Shown here: positions 1-8,304 of the stretch, one piece after another | Layout of the letters: each line of letters starts with the position of its first letter | Numbering within the stretch: the stretch's first letter is position 1 | Origin: Gammaproteobacteria bacterium | GTDB lineage: Bacteria; Pseudomonadota; Gammaproteobacteria; Steroidobacterales; GCA-2729495 | DNA: 64,000 nt | Reading direction: 5' to 3' | NCBI GenBank assembly: GCA_003695765.1 | Contig: RFHQ01000054.1 | Location: 1-64,000 of the forward strand | The notes under the pieces: model-generated | The model's database searches: none | What the model was told of the DNA's origin: nothing | What the model saw: only the letters and a program-made list of their open reading frames with translations | Translations under genes and position numbers: made by a program

Positions 1-1
1 G

Positions 2-1981
2 CGCAAGGGCCGGCTCGCGGATGCCGAGATGCTGTGTCGCCAGCAACTCGCGGCCGATCCAGGCAACGGGGCGGCGCTGGCCTGCCTGCTCGATATCCTG
101 CGCAGCGCCGGGCGGATCGATGCCGCGGTCGCCGCCTGTGACGAACTGATCGCGCAGTGTCCGGAGCTGCCGGCGCTGCGCCGCGCGCGTGGCAACCTGC
201 TGCTGGCCCTGGGCCGCTGCGCGGACGCCTTGGCCGACTACGATGCGGCACTGGCAGCGGAACCCGGCGATGCCGTCTGCTGGAACAATCGCGGGGCCGC
301 ACTGAAGAAGCTGCATCGCCTCGACGAGGCGCTGGCGAGCTTCGAGCGCGCCGCGGAAATCGACCGGGACTTCACCGAAGCGCATTACAACCGCGGCGAC
401 CTGCTGCTGCAACTCTGGCGCTACGAGGAGGCCATCGCCGCCTGCGATCGGGCGCTCGCGAGCGATCCGCGCTATGCGCGCGCTCACTACGATCGCGGCC
501 TGGCGCTGCAGGCGCTGTCGCGTTTCTCGGAAGCGCGTGACAGCTTCGAGCGCGCCCGCAAGCTGGCGCCGGATATGCCATGGCTGCCCGGGCAGCTCCT
601 GCACTGCCGGCAGAAACTCTGCGACTGGCACGGGCTCGAGCAGCTGTACCGCGAAATCGCCCGCGGCATCGAGCAGGGGCGGCCGGTGTGCGCGCCGTTC
701 TATGACTTGCCCACGCCGCTGGACCTGTCGCAACAGAAACGCTGCGCGGAGTTGTACGTGAGCGAGATTTTGCCGGCCGCTGGCAGGCCTCTGTCGCCGA
801 CCCGGGCGCGGCGCCGCATCCACGTCGGGTACTTTTCCGCCGATTTTCACGATCACCCGGTCGCGCAATTGCTGGCCGGCGTGCTGGAGTCTCACAGCCG
901 GCGGTTTCGCGTCACCGCGTTTTCCTTCGGGCCCGACAGCGATGCGCCGTTGCGCCGGCGTATCGTATCGGCCGTGCACCGCTTCGCCGAAGTCCGGGAC
1001 CTCAGCGACAACGAGATCGCGCAGCTGGCCCGGGAGTCGGGCATCGACATCGCCGTGGATCTGATGGGCCACACCCAGAACAGCCGGCCCGGAATCTTTG
1101 CCATGCGCGCGGCGCCGGTGCAGGTCAACTACCTGGGGTATCCGGGCACGATGGGCGCGAGCTGGATGGACTACATCATCGCGGACCGTGTGGTGCTGCC
1201 GGCCGAACATCGCCCGCATTACAGCGAAAAGGTCGCCTGGCTCCCAGACAGTTTCTTTCCTGGCGGCGGCGAGCGCGCGATCGAGCCGGGCGACGCCGAT
1301 CGCGCCAGCCTGGGACTGCCCGAGGATGGTTTCGTCTTTGCCTGTTTCAATAATCCGTACAAGCTGAACCCGGCCGACTTCGAACTGTGGATGTCGCTGC
1401 TGCGGGACGTGCCCGGCAGCGTGCTCTGGCTCGCCGGGGCAACAACAGCGGTCATGGACAGGCTGCGAGACGAGGCGGAGAAGCATGGCGTGGACGCGGA
1501 ACGACTGGTTTTCAAGCAACGCACGCCGACGGTCGCGGAGCATCTCGGGCAACTGCGGCATGCCGACCTGTTTCTGGATACGCGGTATTACAACGGACAC
1601 GTGACGACCAGCGATGCTTTGCTCGCGGGCCTGCCGGTGCTGACGATGCGGGGCGAGACCTTTGCCGGGCGGGTGGCCGCCAGCCAGCTGCAGGCGGCCG
1701 GGCTGCCGGAACTCGTGGCCGGGACCGCGGATCAGTACCGCGAACGCGCGCTGGCGCTGGCAACCGATGCGGGCGCGCTCGCCGGGCTGCGCGAGCGCCT
1801 GTCGTCGGCACGGCGGAATTCGCCGTATTTCGATCTCGAACGCTACACTCGCTCGCTCGAAGCAGCCTTCCAGGCGATGCACACCGGCGCCGTCGACGGC
1901 CAGCCAGCCCGGCACCTGGAAGACCTGCAGCCATCGGCACCGAGTGGCTTCTGGCGCCGGCTGCTTGGTGCCACAAAATAG
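2..1981 (+). CDS. TPR / O-GlcNAc transferase-like (SPINDLY, GT41) protein, 5' end outside window
   Basis: The product is a probable glycosyltransferase that adds a sugar, classically GlcNAc from UDP-GlcNAc, to proteins. The reading frame is open to the left edge; the residues before the first ATG (base 29) already look like a TPR helix, so the gene is 5'-truncated by the window. TPR units fill roughly the first 200 residues from base 29. The catalytic part follows, with SADFHDHPVA, GYPGTMGASWMDY, CFNNPYKLNP and DALLAGLPVLT motifs typical of the bacterial GT41/SPINDLY family. The catalytic HxH-type motif is intact. The TAG stop (1979-1981) lies inside a dispersed repeat unit, so the C-terminus may have been set by repeat insertion. 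The acceptor protein cannot be told from the sequence. Confidence 0.9.
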   Translation, partial: RKGRLADAEMLCRQQLAADPGNGAALACLLDILRSAGRIDAAVAACDELIAQCPELPALRRARGNLLLALGRCADALADYDAALAAEPGDAVCWNNRGAALKKLHRLDEALASFERAAEIDRDFTEAHYNRGDLLLQLWRYEEAIAACDRALASDPRYARAHYDRGLALQALSRFSEARDSFERARKLAPDMPWLPGQLLHCRQKLCDWHGLEQLYREIARGIEQGRPVCAPFYDLPTPLDLSQQKRCAELYVSEILPAAGRPLSPTRARRRIHVGYFSADFHDHPVAQLLAGVLESHSRRFRVTAFSFGPDSDAPLRRRIVSAVHRFAEVRDLSDNEIAQLARESGIDIAVDLMGHTQNSRPGIFAMRAAPVQVNYLGYPGTMGASWMDYIIADRVVLPAEHRPHYSEKVAWLPDSFFPGGGERAIEPGDADRASLGLPEDGFVFACFNNPYKLNPADFELWMSLLRDVPGSVLWLAGATTAVMDRLRDEAEKHGVDAERLVFKQRTPTVAEHLGQLRHADLFLDTRYYNGHVTTSDALLAGLPVLTMRGETFAGRVAASQLQAAGLPELVAGTADQYRERALALATDAGALAGLRERLSSARRNSPYFDLERYTRSLEAAFQAMHTGAVDGQPARHLEDLQPSAPSGFWRRLLGATK

Positions 1982-2062
1982 TCTCAGACCCTAGCTGCTG
2001 CGCAGCAACCAATGGGTGTCAGACACGATTTTCCGAGAATTCATGTCTGACACCATTTTCAG
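1974..2062. repeat. Three copies of the GTGTCWGACAC repeat between convergent genes
   Basis: Units lie at about 1974-1990 (degenerate, AAAATAGTCTCAGACC), 2015-2033 and 2044-2062. Each core is a 5-bp-arm palindrome around one base. The units at 2015-2025 and 2044-2054 form a perfect 11-bp inverted repeat (GGTGTCAGACA / TGTCTGACACC) with an 18-base loop containing GAATTC. The TAG of the left gene and the TGA of the right gene both overlap repeat units. It may act as a REP-like element or bidirectional 3' end; no transposase is nearby. Confidence 0.8.
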
Positions 2063-2826
2063 AGGCTGCTGCAGAGGTGCCCGCCGTCGACGACCAGTGT
2101 GGTCCCGGTCATGAAGGAGCCCGCCTCGGAGGCAAGCAACAGCAACGGGCCATCGAGTTCTTCATGGCGGCCAGCGCGGCGCATCGGTACCCGCCTGAGC
2201 AGTCGCTGACCGTGCTTCGAGGCCAGCATGTCAGCTGTCATCTCCGACTCGAAGAATCCCGGGCACAAGGCGTTGACCCGGATCCCATGGCGTGCCCATT
2301 CCAGCGCCTGGCTGCGGGTCAGGTGGATGACCGCTGCCTTGGTCGCGTTGTAGGCCGCGTTGCCGGGCGAGACGCGCAAGCCAAGGATCGACGCGATATT
2401 GATGATACTGCCCGGCTTGCCAGCACGGATCAGGCGCCGAGCTGCCTCAGCCGCCGTGAAGTGCACGCCGCTCAAGTTGGTGTCCAGCGTCCGCTGCCAC
2501 TCGGTGGCCGGCATCTCCTCCAGACGGCCGCCCCAACCGATGCCGGCGTTGTTGACGACGAGGTCCACGAGACCGGCTTCAGCCTCTGCCTGGTCGAAGG
2601 CCGCCGTCACCGACACCTCGCTCGTGACGTCCAGCGGCACGGCGACGGCCCGGCCGCCGGCTGCGGCGATTGTCTCGACCAGTTCGCGGAGCCGTTCCTC
2701 GCGACGCGCGCCAGCGACCACGGTGGCTCCAGCAGTCGCGAGCACGCAGGCGAAGTGCCAGCCGAGCCCGCTGCTTGCGCCCGTGACCATGGCCACCCGT
2801 CCGTCGAGCCTGAATTTCTCCTGCAC
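2059..2826 (-). CDS. Short-chain dehydrogenase/reductase (SDR)
   Basis: This is a classical SDR oxidoreductase of about 255 residues using NAD(P)H; the substrate is unknown. It shows the cofactor motif TGASSGLG near residue 13, the NNAG motif, the catalytic Ser and YxxxK (YNATK), and a C-terminal VDGGH segment typical of FabG-like enzymes. I place the start at a GTG (2826) because AGAGGGA lies six bases upstream and homology begins right after it. A longer version from a TTG at 2880 adds 18 residues with no good ribosome site. The gene faces the preceding GT41 gene, and its TGA stop overlaps a repeat unit (TGAAAATGGTGTC). It stands alone rather than in an operon. Confidence 0.85.
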   Translation of the reverse strand: MQEKFRLDGRVAMVTGASSGLGWHFACVLATAGATVVAGARREERLRELVETIAAAGGRAVAVPLDVTSEVSVTAAFDQAEAEAGLVDLVVNNAGIGWGGRLEEMPATEWQRTLDTNLSGVHFTAAEAARRLIRAGKPGSIINIASILGLRVSPGNAAYNATKAAVIHLTRSQALEWARHGIRVNALCPGFFESEMTADMLASKHGQRLLRRVPMRRAGRHEELDGPLLLLASEAGSFMTGTTLVVDGGHLCSSL

Positions 2827-3010
2827 GATCTGTCCCTCTGCCAGTTCTGGGGCAGTGACCTTAACTCGGATCGCTGCCAACCGGCCGCCGAGCGATGTCC
2901 GCCGCCGCGGCGGCCAAGCAACCGCGACGGCCAGCTTTCACCGCGGCTGGCCCAGCCGGTAAGATACCCGGCCTGTCGCTCGGCACGCCAAGAGAAAGCG
3001 GAGAAGAAAG

Positions 3011-3772
3011 ATGGATATCAAAGACAGGGTGATCGTGATTACCGGCGCGGCTCGCGGCCTAGGCGCCGCCATGGCCAAGCGGCTGGCGCCGCATCGGCCC
3101 GCGCTGGCGCTGGTCGATCTCGATGCCGGCAGCATCGCCGACTGCGCGGCCGCCTGTGAAAGCGCCGGCGCGACCGTGCGCAGCTACGGCGCCAATGTCG
3201 CCAAAGAAGACCAGGTGATCAGCCTGTTCGACCAGGTCCAAACCGATTTCGGGCGGGTCGATGCGCTGGTCAACAATGCCGGCATCACCCGCGACGCCTT
3301 GCTCGTGAAATTCAAGGACGGCGAGCTGGTCTCGAAGATGTCGATGGACCAGTGGCAGGCGGTCATCGACGTCAACCTGACGGGTGTCTTTCTCTGCGGT
3401 CGCGAAGCTGCGGAGCGGATGGTCAAGAGCGGCGCCAAGGGCGTGATCATCAACATCTCCAGCATTTCGCGGGCCGGCAACATGGGCCAGACCAACTATT
3501 CGGCCGCAAAGGCCGGCGTGCACGCGATGACCGTCGCCTGGGCGAAGGAACTCGCGCGTTACGGCATCCGCACCGCATCGATCGCGCCCGGCTTCATCAA
3601 TACCGAGATGGTCCAGGCGATGAAACCGGAGGCACGCGAGAAGCTGACGGCGGGCATCCCCCTGCGGCGCATGGGCGAGCCGGACGAGATTGCACAGACG
3701 GTCGAATTCATCCTGCAGAACGACTACGTCTCAGGACGCTGCTTCGATATCGACGGTGGGCTGCGACTGTAA
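3011..3772 (+). CDS. FabG-like SDR, probable 3-oxoacyl-ACP reductase type
   Basis: This 253-residue SDR probably reduces a 3-oxoacyl group or a related ketone with NADPH. Visible motifs are TGAARGLG (residues 10-17), NNAG with a downstream ITRDALL segment typical of FabG enzymes, catalytic S with YSAAK, and a C-terminal DIDGGLRL. The ATG is preceded by GGAGAAG. It is divergent from the preceding SDR, with about 180 bases between starts for two promoters. The two SDRs are different enough not to be a recent duplication. No fatty-acid or PHA genes flank it, so its pathway is not shown by context. Confidence 0.88.
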   Translation: MDIKDRVIVITGAARGLGAAMAKRLAPHRPALALVDLDAGSIADCAAACESAGATVRSYGANVAKEDQVISLFDQVQTDFGRVDALVNNAGITRDALLVKFKDGELVSKMSMDQWQAVIDVNLTGVFLCGREAAERMVKSGAKGVIINISSISRAGNMGQTNYSAAKAGVHAMTVAWAKELARYGIRTASIAPGFINTEMVQAMKPEAREKLTAGIPLRRMGEPDEIAQTVEFILQNDYVSGRCFDIDGGLRL

Positions 3773-3809
3773 GCCGAGTCCGCAGCTGCTGGCTGCAACC
3801 GCGACCGGC

Positions 3810-3863
3810 GTCTCAGACACCACCTGACGCTGCGATGCGTTAAGTGTCTGACACTATTTTCAC
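3810..3863. repeat. Pair of GTGTCWGACAC repeat units
   Basis: The units GTCTCAGACAC (3810-3820) and GTGTCTGACAC (3844-3854) form an imperfect inverted repeat with one mismatch and a 23-base loop. The second unit continues as ACTATTTTCACC, which on the minus strand reads TGAAAATAGTGTC. That TGA is the stop codon of the next minus-strand gene. The pair lies between two convergent genes, as at 1974-2062. Confidence 0.75.
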
Positions 3864-4201
3864 CAGCCTTTACGAAATGTGCCGGTGTCGTACGGGTTGT
3901 TGCCGCTCGTTTTCTTGCCCCGATCGCGCGTGACCGTCTTGTCGTCGTCGACCCGGCGCCAGCCTTTGTCCGGATCCATCTTCCACGACGCGGTGTCGTA
4001 GGGATTGGCGTTATCCTCCGCGTCGTCCTTGATCGCCAGCGAGCCGGTGTCGCCGAAGATCGGGTCCGGCTCGGGCACATTGCGCGGCACCGGCGGCGGA
4101 CCCGGTCGCGGCGGACGGCGCGGTGCGCGGCCTACCGTGTAGACCCGGCTGTCGCGCACCGGCTTTTCCTGCTTGCGCGTAAAGAACCGCAACCATTTCA
4201 T
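3860..4201 (-). CDS. Small proline-rich protein with NPYDT repeats, unknown function
   Basis: I do not recognise a function. The 113-residue product is charged and proline-rich (RRPPRPGPPPVP around residues 27-38) and has no signal peptide or membrane segment. It carries two copies of an NPYDT motif followed by a small residue and an aromatic (NPYDTASW and NPYDTGTF), each next to a basic stretch. That looks like an internal duplication of a short binding motif. I chose the ATG at 4201 (MKWLRFF). The frame stays open upstream to 4420, but that extension runs through two repeat units and the end of the next gene, so it is unlikely to be translated. The TGA stop overlaps a repeat unit. Confidence 0.6.
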   Translation of the reverse strand: MKWLRFFTRKQEKPVRDSRVYTVGRAPRRPPRPGPPPVPRNVPEPDPIFGDTGSLAIKDDAEDNANPYDTASWKMDPDKGWRRVDDDKTVTRDRGKKTSGNNPYDTGTFRKGW

Positions 4202-4303
4202 GGCGCTGGTTTCCAGATATTGCCTGCCGGAGAACATAAGCCGCGGGGCTGCGCCGGCAATGTGCGCCGGCTCACAGTTTCGACACCAGCGGCAAGCGGG
4301 GCC

Positions 4304-4367
4304 GAAAAAATGGTGTCTGACACTTATTGCGCTGCAGCACCAAAAATCGTGTCTGACACCGAATTCA
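4304..4367. repeat. Two direct copies of the GTGTCTGACAC repeat
   Basis: Units at 4304-4323 (GAAAAAATGGTGTCTGACAC) and 4340-4367 (CAAAAATCGTGTCTGACACC followed by GAATTCA) lie in the same orientation, separated by GCTGCAGC. They fill most of the gap between the start of the NPYDT gene and the 3' end of the diguanylate cyclase gene, whose TGA stop sits at the edge of the second unit. The GAATTC following the palindrome is shared with the units at 2.0 kb and, as GAATTTC, at 17.5 kb. Confidence 0.8.
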
Positions 4368-5342
4368 GGCGCTGCGGCGGCCTTCGGCACGCCGCCGCTT
4401 GTGCTCGTACATCGCCGCATCGGCCGCGCGCAGCAGGCCGTCGAGATCGCAGTGCCGGTTGACGTCGAAGACCGCGACCCCGGTGGAGTAGCCCAGCGGG
4501 TACCCGGGTTCGCGCTGCTCGTTCAGTCGCTCGACGCGCTCGCGCAGGCGGCGGAAGGCCGGCCGCAGCTGCTCCGCCGTGCTGCCGGTGAACAGGCCAC
4601 AGAACTCGTCGCCGCCAAGCCGCGCAACGATGTCCGACTCGCGGCAGGCCTTCAGCACGCAGCCGGCGAAATCCACCAGCGCGCGATCGCCCGCCTCGTG
4701 GCCCAGCTCGTCGTTGATCCGCTTGAAACCATCGAGATCCATGACGACCAGGGTTGCGGGGTGGCCGTTGCGCTGGCAGAAGGCCAGCGCCCGTGGCGCC
4801 GCCAGGAAGAAGCCGCGGCGATTGCACAGGCCGGTCAGCTCATCGGTCGTGGCGAGCGCGATCGACGCCAGCTCCGCTTCCACCAGCTCGGAGAGGCTCT
4901 GCAGCATGTCGCGGTCACTGTCTCCGAACTCGCGCGGCTGGCGGTCGATCAGGCATAGCGTGCCCACGCGCAGTCCGTCGGGCGCGTGCAAGGGGCAACC
5001 TGCATAGAAGCGGATCCCGGGCTCGCCGGCGACCAGCGGATTGTCGTGGAAACGCTCGTCGAGCCGCGCATCGCGCACGACAAGGATTTCCTCGCCACAG
5101 ATCGCGTGCCCGCAGAAAGAAATGTCCCGCGGCGTTTCGCTGGCAGCGAGGCCGGTGCGTGACTTGAACCACTGGCGATCCTGGTCGACCAGGCTGACCA
5201 GCGCGATCGGCACCTTGAAGACATTGCGCGCCAGGCGCGTAACGCGGTCGAAGCGCTCTTCCGGCGCTGTATCCAGCACCCGCAGGGCATGCAGCGACTT
5301 CAGGCGCAGGGTTTCGTTGTGCGGCAGCGGCGGCTTCAGCAT
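4365..5342 (-). CDS. GAF-GGDEF diguanylate cyclase
   Basis: The product (325 residues, no membrane segment) should make cyclic di-GMP from two GTP in the cytoplasm. The N-terminal half is a GAF sensor domain of the family seen in free-standing GAF-GGDEF proteins (conserved SFCGHAI and GTLCLID segments). The C-terminal half is a GGDEF domain with an intact LGGDEF active site. An RESD sequence five residues before GGDEF matches the RxxD inhibitory product-binding site, so feedback inhibition is likely. I chose the ATG at 5342 (MLKPPLP); the longer frame reads back through a tRNA gene. This is the only cyclase seen in the window, which also holds a c-di-GMP riboswitch at 28.7 kb. Confidence 0.93.
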   Translation of the reverse strand: MLKPPLPHNETLRLKSLHALRVLDTAPEERFDRVTRLARNVFKVPIALVSLVDQDRQWFKSRTGLAASETPRDISFCGHAICGEEILVVRDARLDERFHDNPLVAGEPGIRFYAGCPLHAPDGLRVGTLCLIDRQPREFGDSDRDMLQSLSELVEAELASIALATTDELTGLCNRRGFFLAAPRALAFCQRNGHPATLVVMDLDGFKRINDELGHEAGDRALVDFAGCVLKACRESDIVARLGGDEFCGLFTGSTAEQLRPAFRRLRERVERLNEQREPGYPLGYSTGVAVFDVNRHCDLDGLLRAADAAMYEHKRRRAEGRRSA

Positions 5343-5473
5343 CCAGTGTCGCCCGGCCGGAACCGGGTCTCCATCGAGCAGCGGCGCGCATGATCGCCGG
5401 CGCCCGCGCCGCCGGCAAGGATCCGGATCACGGAACCGGAATGATGCTGCAAGTATCTGGAGACGAAGGGATT

Positions 5474-5549
5474 TGGTGGAGCGGAGGAGGATCGAACTCC
5501 CGACCTCCACGTTGCGAACGTGGCGCTCTCCCAGCTGAGCTACCGCCCC
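5474..5549 (-). tRNA. tRNA-Ala (anticodon CGC)
   Basis: The 76-nt cloverleaf folds fully. The acceptor stem GGGGCGG pairs with CCGCTCC and includes a G3-U70 wobble, the alanine identity element. The anticodon stem is CCACG/CGTGG with loop TTCGCAA, giving anticodon CGC for GCG codons. The T arm contains TTCGATC, and a CCA end is encoded. The tRNA lies on the same strand as the diguanylate cyclase gene and upstream of it. Confidence 0.97.
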
Positions 5550-5705
5550 ATCCCGAGTCACCGGCGCCGCCGGCGCCGGGGCGCGATTCTACGCTGTCGC
5601 CGCCGCCGATACCAAGCCGTGCCCGCCGGCCCCGGGGGATCCGGCCGCGGCTGCGAACGGCCGCGCCTTCGCCGCCGATGCCCGGCTGCGCGCGCCGGTC
5701 CCGCG

Positions 5706-6560
5706 TCAGGCCGCCAGCTCGCAGCGGCCGTGATTGATGACCACGAGGTCCCGCTCCTCGGCCCGCACGCGGAACCACACGGTATTGGCCTGCTGCCACA
5801 TCTCCGTGACCAGCGTGTCACCGGGCAGCACCGGCGCCGAGAAGCGGCCTTCGAGACTGCGCAACAAGGTCGGATCGTACTCGCAGATCGTGCGCAGGAT
5901 GGCACGGCAGGCCACTCCCCAGGTGCACAGGCCGTGCAGGATCGGCGCCGGCAATCCGAGCCGCCGCGCCCGCGCCGGGTCGGCATGCAGCGGATTGCGG
6001 TCGCCGCAGAGCCGGTACAGCAGAGCCTGGTCCCGGCGCGTGCGCAGCGCCGAACTGAGATCGGCCGGCCGGTTGGGCAGCCGCGGCGGCGCGGGCCAGC
6101 GTGCCTGCGGTCCGCCGCAGCCGCCGTCGGCACGCGCGATCAGCGTGCGCTCCACGGTGAACAGCGGCGCGTCGCTGCGCGCTGCCGTTGCGCGGATCTC
6201 CAGCAGGATATGCGCGCCGCGGCCCTCGCCGAGATCACGCAGGCGGCTCACGCGGCTGGCCAGCCGCAGGCTGCCGCTCTCGGTCAGCGGCCGATGCCAT
6301 TCGATGCGTTCGGCGCCGTGCAACACCTGGCTGTAGTCCCAGCCGCAGTCGTCCAGCAGCCGCGAGCGGGCCAGCACGCTGGCGAAACTCGGCAGCACCT
6401 TGAGACCGGCGCCCTCGTAGACGAAGGGCAATTCGCGCGGATCCAGCGGATCGCGGCCCATGCCCACGGCGAGGGCGTACAGCATCACCTGCTGATCGTC
6501 CCAGCCGATCTCGATGCCCGTCTCGCGGCGTTCGAGCAGTTCGGCCGGGTTCAGCGGCAT
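5706..6560 (-). CDS. MaoC-type (R)-enoyl-CoA hydratase 2, double hot-dog
   Basis: This 284-residue protein probably hydrates trans-2-enoyl-CoA esters to 3-hydroxyacyl-CoA. The C-terminal half holds the hydratase-2 signature YRLCGDRNPLHADPA followed by LGLPAPILHG, with the catalytic Asp and His present. The N-terminal half is a second, degenerate hot-dog domain, giving the length typical of the eukaryotic MFE-2 hydratase type. It is the last gene of a three-gene operon with a glutathione transferase (13 bases upstream) and a 2Fe-2S ferredoxin. The grouping could suit catabolism of an unusual lipid or steroid, but no matching oxygenase or P450 is seen in the window. Confidence 0.85.
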   Translation of the reverse strand: MPLNPAELLERRETGIEIGWDDQQVMLYALAVGMGRDPLDPRELPFVYEGAGLKVLPSFASVLARSRLLDDCGWDYSQVLHGAERIEWHRPLTESGSLRLASRVSRLRDLGEGRGAHILLEIRATAARSDAPLFTVERTLIARADGGCGGPQARWPAPPRLPNRPADLSSALRTRRDQALLYRLCGDRNPLHADPARARRLGLPAPILHGLCTWGVACRAILRTICEYDPTLLRSLEGRFSAPVLPGDTLVTEMWQQANTVWFRVRAEERDLVVINHGRCELAA

Positions 6561-6573
6561 CGGCGCTGGCGGC

Positions 6574-7182
6574 TCAGGCGGCGGTCGCCTTCTTGAAGGC
6601 CGGCCGCTCGGCCAGGCGTTCGAACCAGGCGCGCAGATTCGGCAGGCCGTCGGGCAATTCGCGAAACAGCTTCAACAGCAGGACGGCATAGCCGACGACG
6701 ATGTCGGCCGCGGTGAACTCGTCGCCGACCAGGTAGGCATGCCTCCCCAGTTCCTCGTCGAGAATCTCCAGGTAGCCCTTCAGCGTGCGCCGGTTGCGCT
6801 CGGCGGCGCGCGGATCGCGCTCCTCCTGCGGCAGGAAGTGCGCATTCGCGAGCACCGCCGCGATCGGTCCCATCAGAGTCGATTCGCCGAAGTGCAGCCA
6901 TTGCAGAAAGCGCGCGTACTCGGGCGACTCGCGATCCGGCTGCAGGCGATCCCCGCCGTAACGATCCAGCAGGTACTGAATGATCGCGACCGACTCCGAC
7001 ATCGTCACCGGCCCGTCGACCAGCACCGGCACCTTGCCGAAGGGATTGATCGCGAGGTAGTCCGGGCTCTTCAGCGCGCCTGGGTCGAAAGGCAGCGTCT
7101 CGAGTTCGTAGTCCAGCCCCAGCTCCTCGAGCAGCCACAGCACCCGCGTCGAGCGGGACTTGGAGACGTGATAGAGCTTCAC
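6574..7182 (-). CDS. Glutathione S-transferase
   Basis: The 202-residue protein has an N-terminal thioredoxin fold starting MKLYHVSKSRSTRVLWLLEE, with the cis-proline segment KVPVLVDG and the SES glutathione gamma-glutamyl-binding motif (TMSESVAI). An all-helical C-terminal domain carries the DEFTAADIVVGY segment typical of GSTs. It is expected to be cytosolic and to conjugate glutathione to an electrophile or act in isomerisation. It starts three bases after the ferredoxin stop, so the two are surely co-transcribed. The substrate is unknown. Confidence 0.9.
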   Translation of the reverse strand: MKLYHVSKSRSTRVLWLLEELGLDYELETLPFDPGALKSPDYLAINPFGKVPVLVDGPVTMSESVAIIQYLLDRYGGDRLQPDRESPEYARFLQWLHFGESTLMGPIAAVLANAHFLPQEERDPRAAERNRRTLKGYLEILDEELGRHAYLVGDEFTAADIVVGYAVLLLKLFRELPDGLPNLRAWFERLAERPAFKKATAA

Positions 7183-7185
7183 GAC

Positions 7186-7506
7186 CTATTCTTCCGGCGC
7201 GATCGTCAGCGTGATGCCGTCGAGTTCATCGGACATGATGATCTGGCAGGCCAGCCGCGACCTGTTCTCGTCGTAGCACTCCGTGCCTTCGAGCAGTTCC
7301 AGCTCGTCGTCCTGCCGCTCGTCCAGCTTGGCGAACCATTCCTCTTCGACGAAGACATGACAGGTGGCGCAGGAACACATGCCGCCGCAAAGCGCTTCGA
7401 TGCCACCGCTGTCGAGATCGCGCAACGGTTCCATCAGGCTCATCCCGGTGGCCACGTCCAGCTCGTGCTGCTCGCCTTCGCGGTCCGTCACCTTGATCTT
7501 GCCCAT
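7186..7506 (-). CDS. Adrenodoxin-type [2Fe-2S] ferredoxin
   Basis: This small electron carrier (106 residues) has the plant/vertebrate-type cluster motif C-x5-C-x2-C at residues 40-49 and a last ligand in LACQ near residue 87. The acidic surface segment ELLEGTECYDENRSRLACQ is typical of the adrenodoxin/putidaredoxin branch, which feeds P450s or assembly enzymes. It lacks the HscA/HscB-isc context, so it is not clearly the isc ferredoxin. GAGAGGAAC precedes the ATG. Upstream on the minus strand, TATAGT (7542-7547) could be a -10 box. It leads a ferredoxin-GST-hydratase operon. Confidence 0.92.
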   Translation of the reverse strand: MGKIKVTDREGEQHELDVATGMSLMEPLRDLDSGGIEALCGGMCSCATCHVFVEEEWFAKLDERQDDELELLEGTECYDENRSRLACQIIMSDELDGITLTIAPEE

Positions 7507-7585
7507 CGTTCCTCTCGGTTGACCCGGTTCAAAGGGCGCGGACTATAGCACAGCGCATCGCGGCCCCGAATCCGTGAAAACCGCA

Positions 7586-7894
7586 TCAATGCGTGCCGGT
7601 GCCGGCATCACGCGCCGACTCGAAATACTCGCTGGTCTCCGCCAGTTCGCGTGCCTCGTCCAGCAAGAGCCGCAGCCGTCGCTCGGCGTTGCTGACCTCG
7701 GCGCAGGCCTCGCAGAAGGGGTCGTCACAGGGCTGGCGCGAGAACAGCCAGAACTGGACGGCGCCGGCCAGCAGCCCGGACGCGACCTCCCAGGGGTCGG
7801 CGGCGGGATCGTCGGCGAGGATCTCGTTGCCCAGTTCGACGGCCTGCTGCGCGGCCTGGTCGAACAGGGTCTCTGCGGGTTCGGTTGCGCTCAT
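7586..7894 (-). CDS. Conserved hypothetical protein with CxxxxCxxC cluster
   Basis: I cannot assign a function. The 102-residue soluble acidic protein has a hydrophobic patch near residues 41-53 (GLLAGAVQFWLFSR) followed by CDDPFCEAC, a possible metal site, and a long C-terminal helix. I place the start at the ATG at 7894 (MSATEP), preceded by GGGAAC; the open frame continues upstream but only as a GC-rich shadow of the divergent gene region. It stands alone, 79 bases upstream of the ferredoxin operon and divergent from the next gene. Confidence 0.65.
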   Translation of the reverse strand: MSATEPAETLFDQAAQQAVELGNEILADDPAADPWEVASGLLAGAVQFWLFSRQPCDDPFCEACAEVSNAERRLRLLLDEARELAETSEYFESARDAGTGTH

Positions 7895-8007
7895 GGTGTT
7901 CCCGGCCGGTCGCGACCGTGCGATTGCATACAGTGGGGCAATGCTACCGCAATAATGTGAAGAAGCTAACGGACAGCGCGGCGCGAGCGGGCTAGGCTGC
8001 CACGGCC

Positions 8008-8304
8008 ATGGACGGACCAGCCGGCAGGGACGCCGACCTTTCACCAGCCGATGCGCTGGCCGAGATCCGCCGTCTGATCGCCGCCACCGAGCCCTGCCTG
8101 CCCCTGGCCGGCGGCGACCGGGAAGCCAGCCTGCAGCGCGAGGCATTCCGCGAGCGCCGGCGACAGGCCCGCGAACTCGGCCGCCGGCTGGCCGGCTGCT
8201 GCGGGGCGGAAATGCTGCTGCTCGACGGCGACATCGAGCGGCTGCGGCGCGCGCTGTCGATGTCACGGGCCTTCTTCGCCTCGCGCGCGGCCCGCAGTCG
8301 CTAA
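8008..8304 (+). CDS. Small helical hypothetical protein
   Basis: The 98-residue product is rich in Arg, Ala and Leu, predicted to be mostly alpha-helical, with no signal peptide. I recognise no family. The ATG lacks a strong ribosome site, and codon use does not set it clearly apart from shadow frames, so confidence is moderate. It is divergent from the CxxxxCxxC protein gene (113 bases between starts). Its stop overlaps by four bases the stop of the convergent HAD lipoprotein gene. Confidence 0.45.
   Translation: MDGPAGRDADLSPADALAEIRRLIAATEPCLPLAGGDREASLQREAFRERRRQARELGRRLAGCCGAEMLLLDGDIERLRRALSMSRAFFASRAARSR

Noticed and set aside
4202-4420. Extension of the NPYDT protein frame upstream of 4201
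   Set aside because: It runs through two repeat units and the end of the neighbouring gene; no ribosome site supports it.
5343-5561. N-terminal extension of the diguanylate cyclase reading frame up to 5561
   Set aside because: It translates the tRNA-Ala gene (VAQLGERHVRNVEVGSSIL is a tRNA shadow). The cyclase starts at 5342.
6514-7548. 344-codon plus-strand frame opposite the ferredoxin/GST/hydratase operon
   Set aside because: It is antisense to three well-recognised genes and resembles no protein family.
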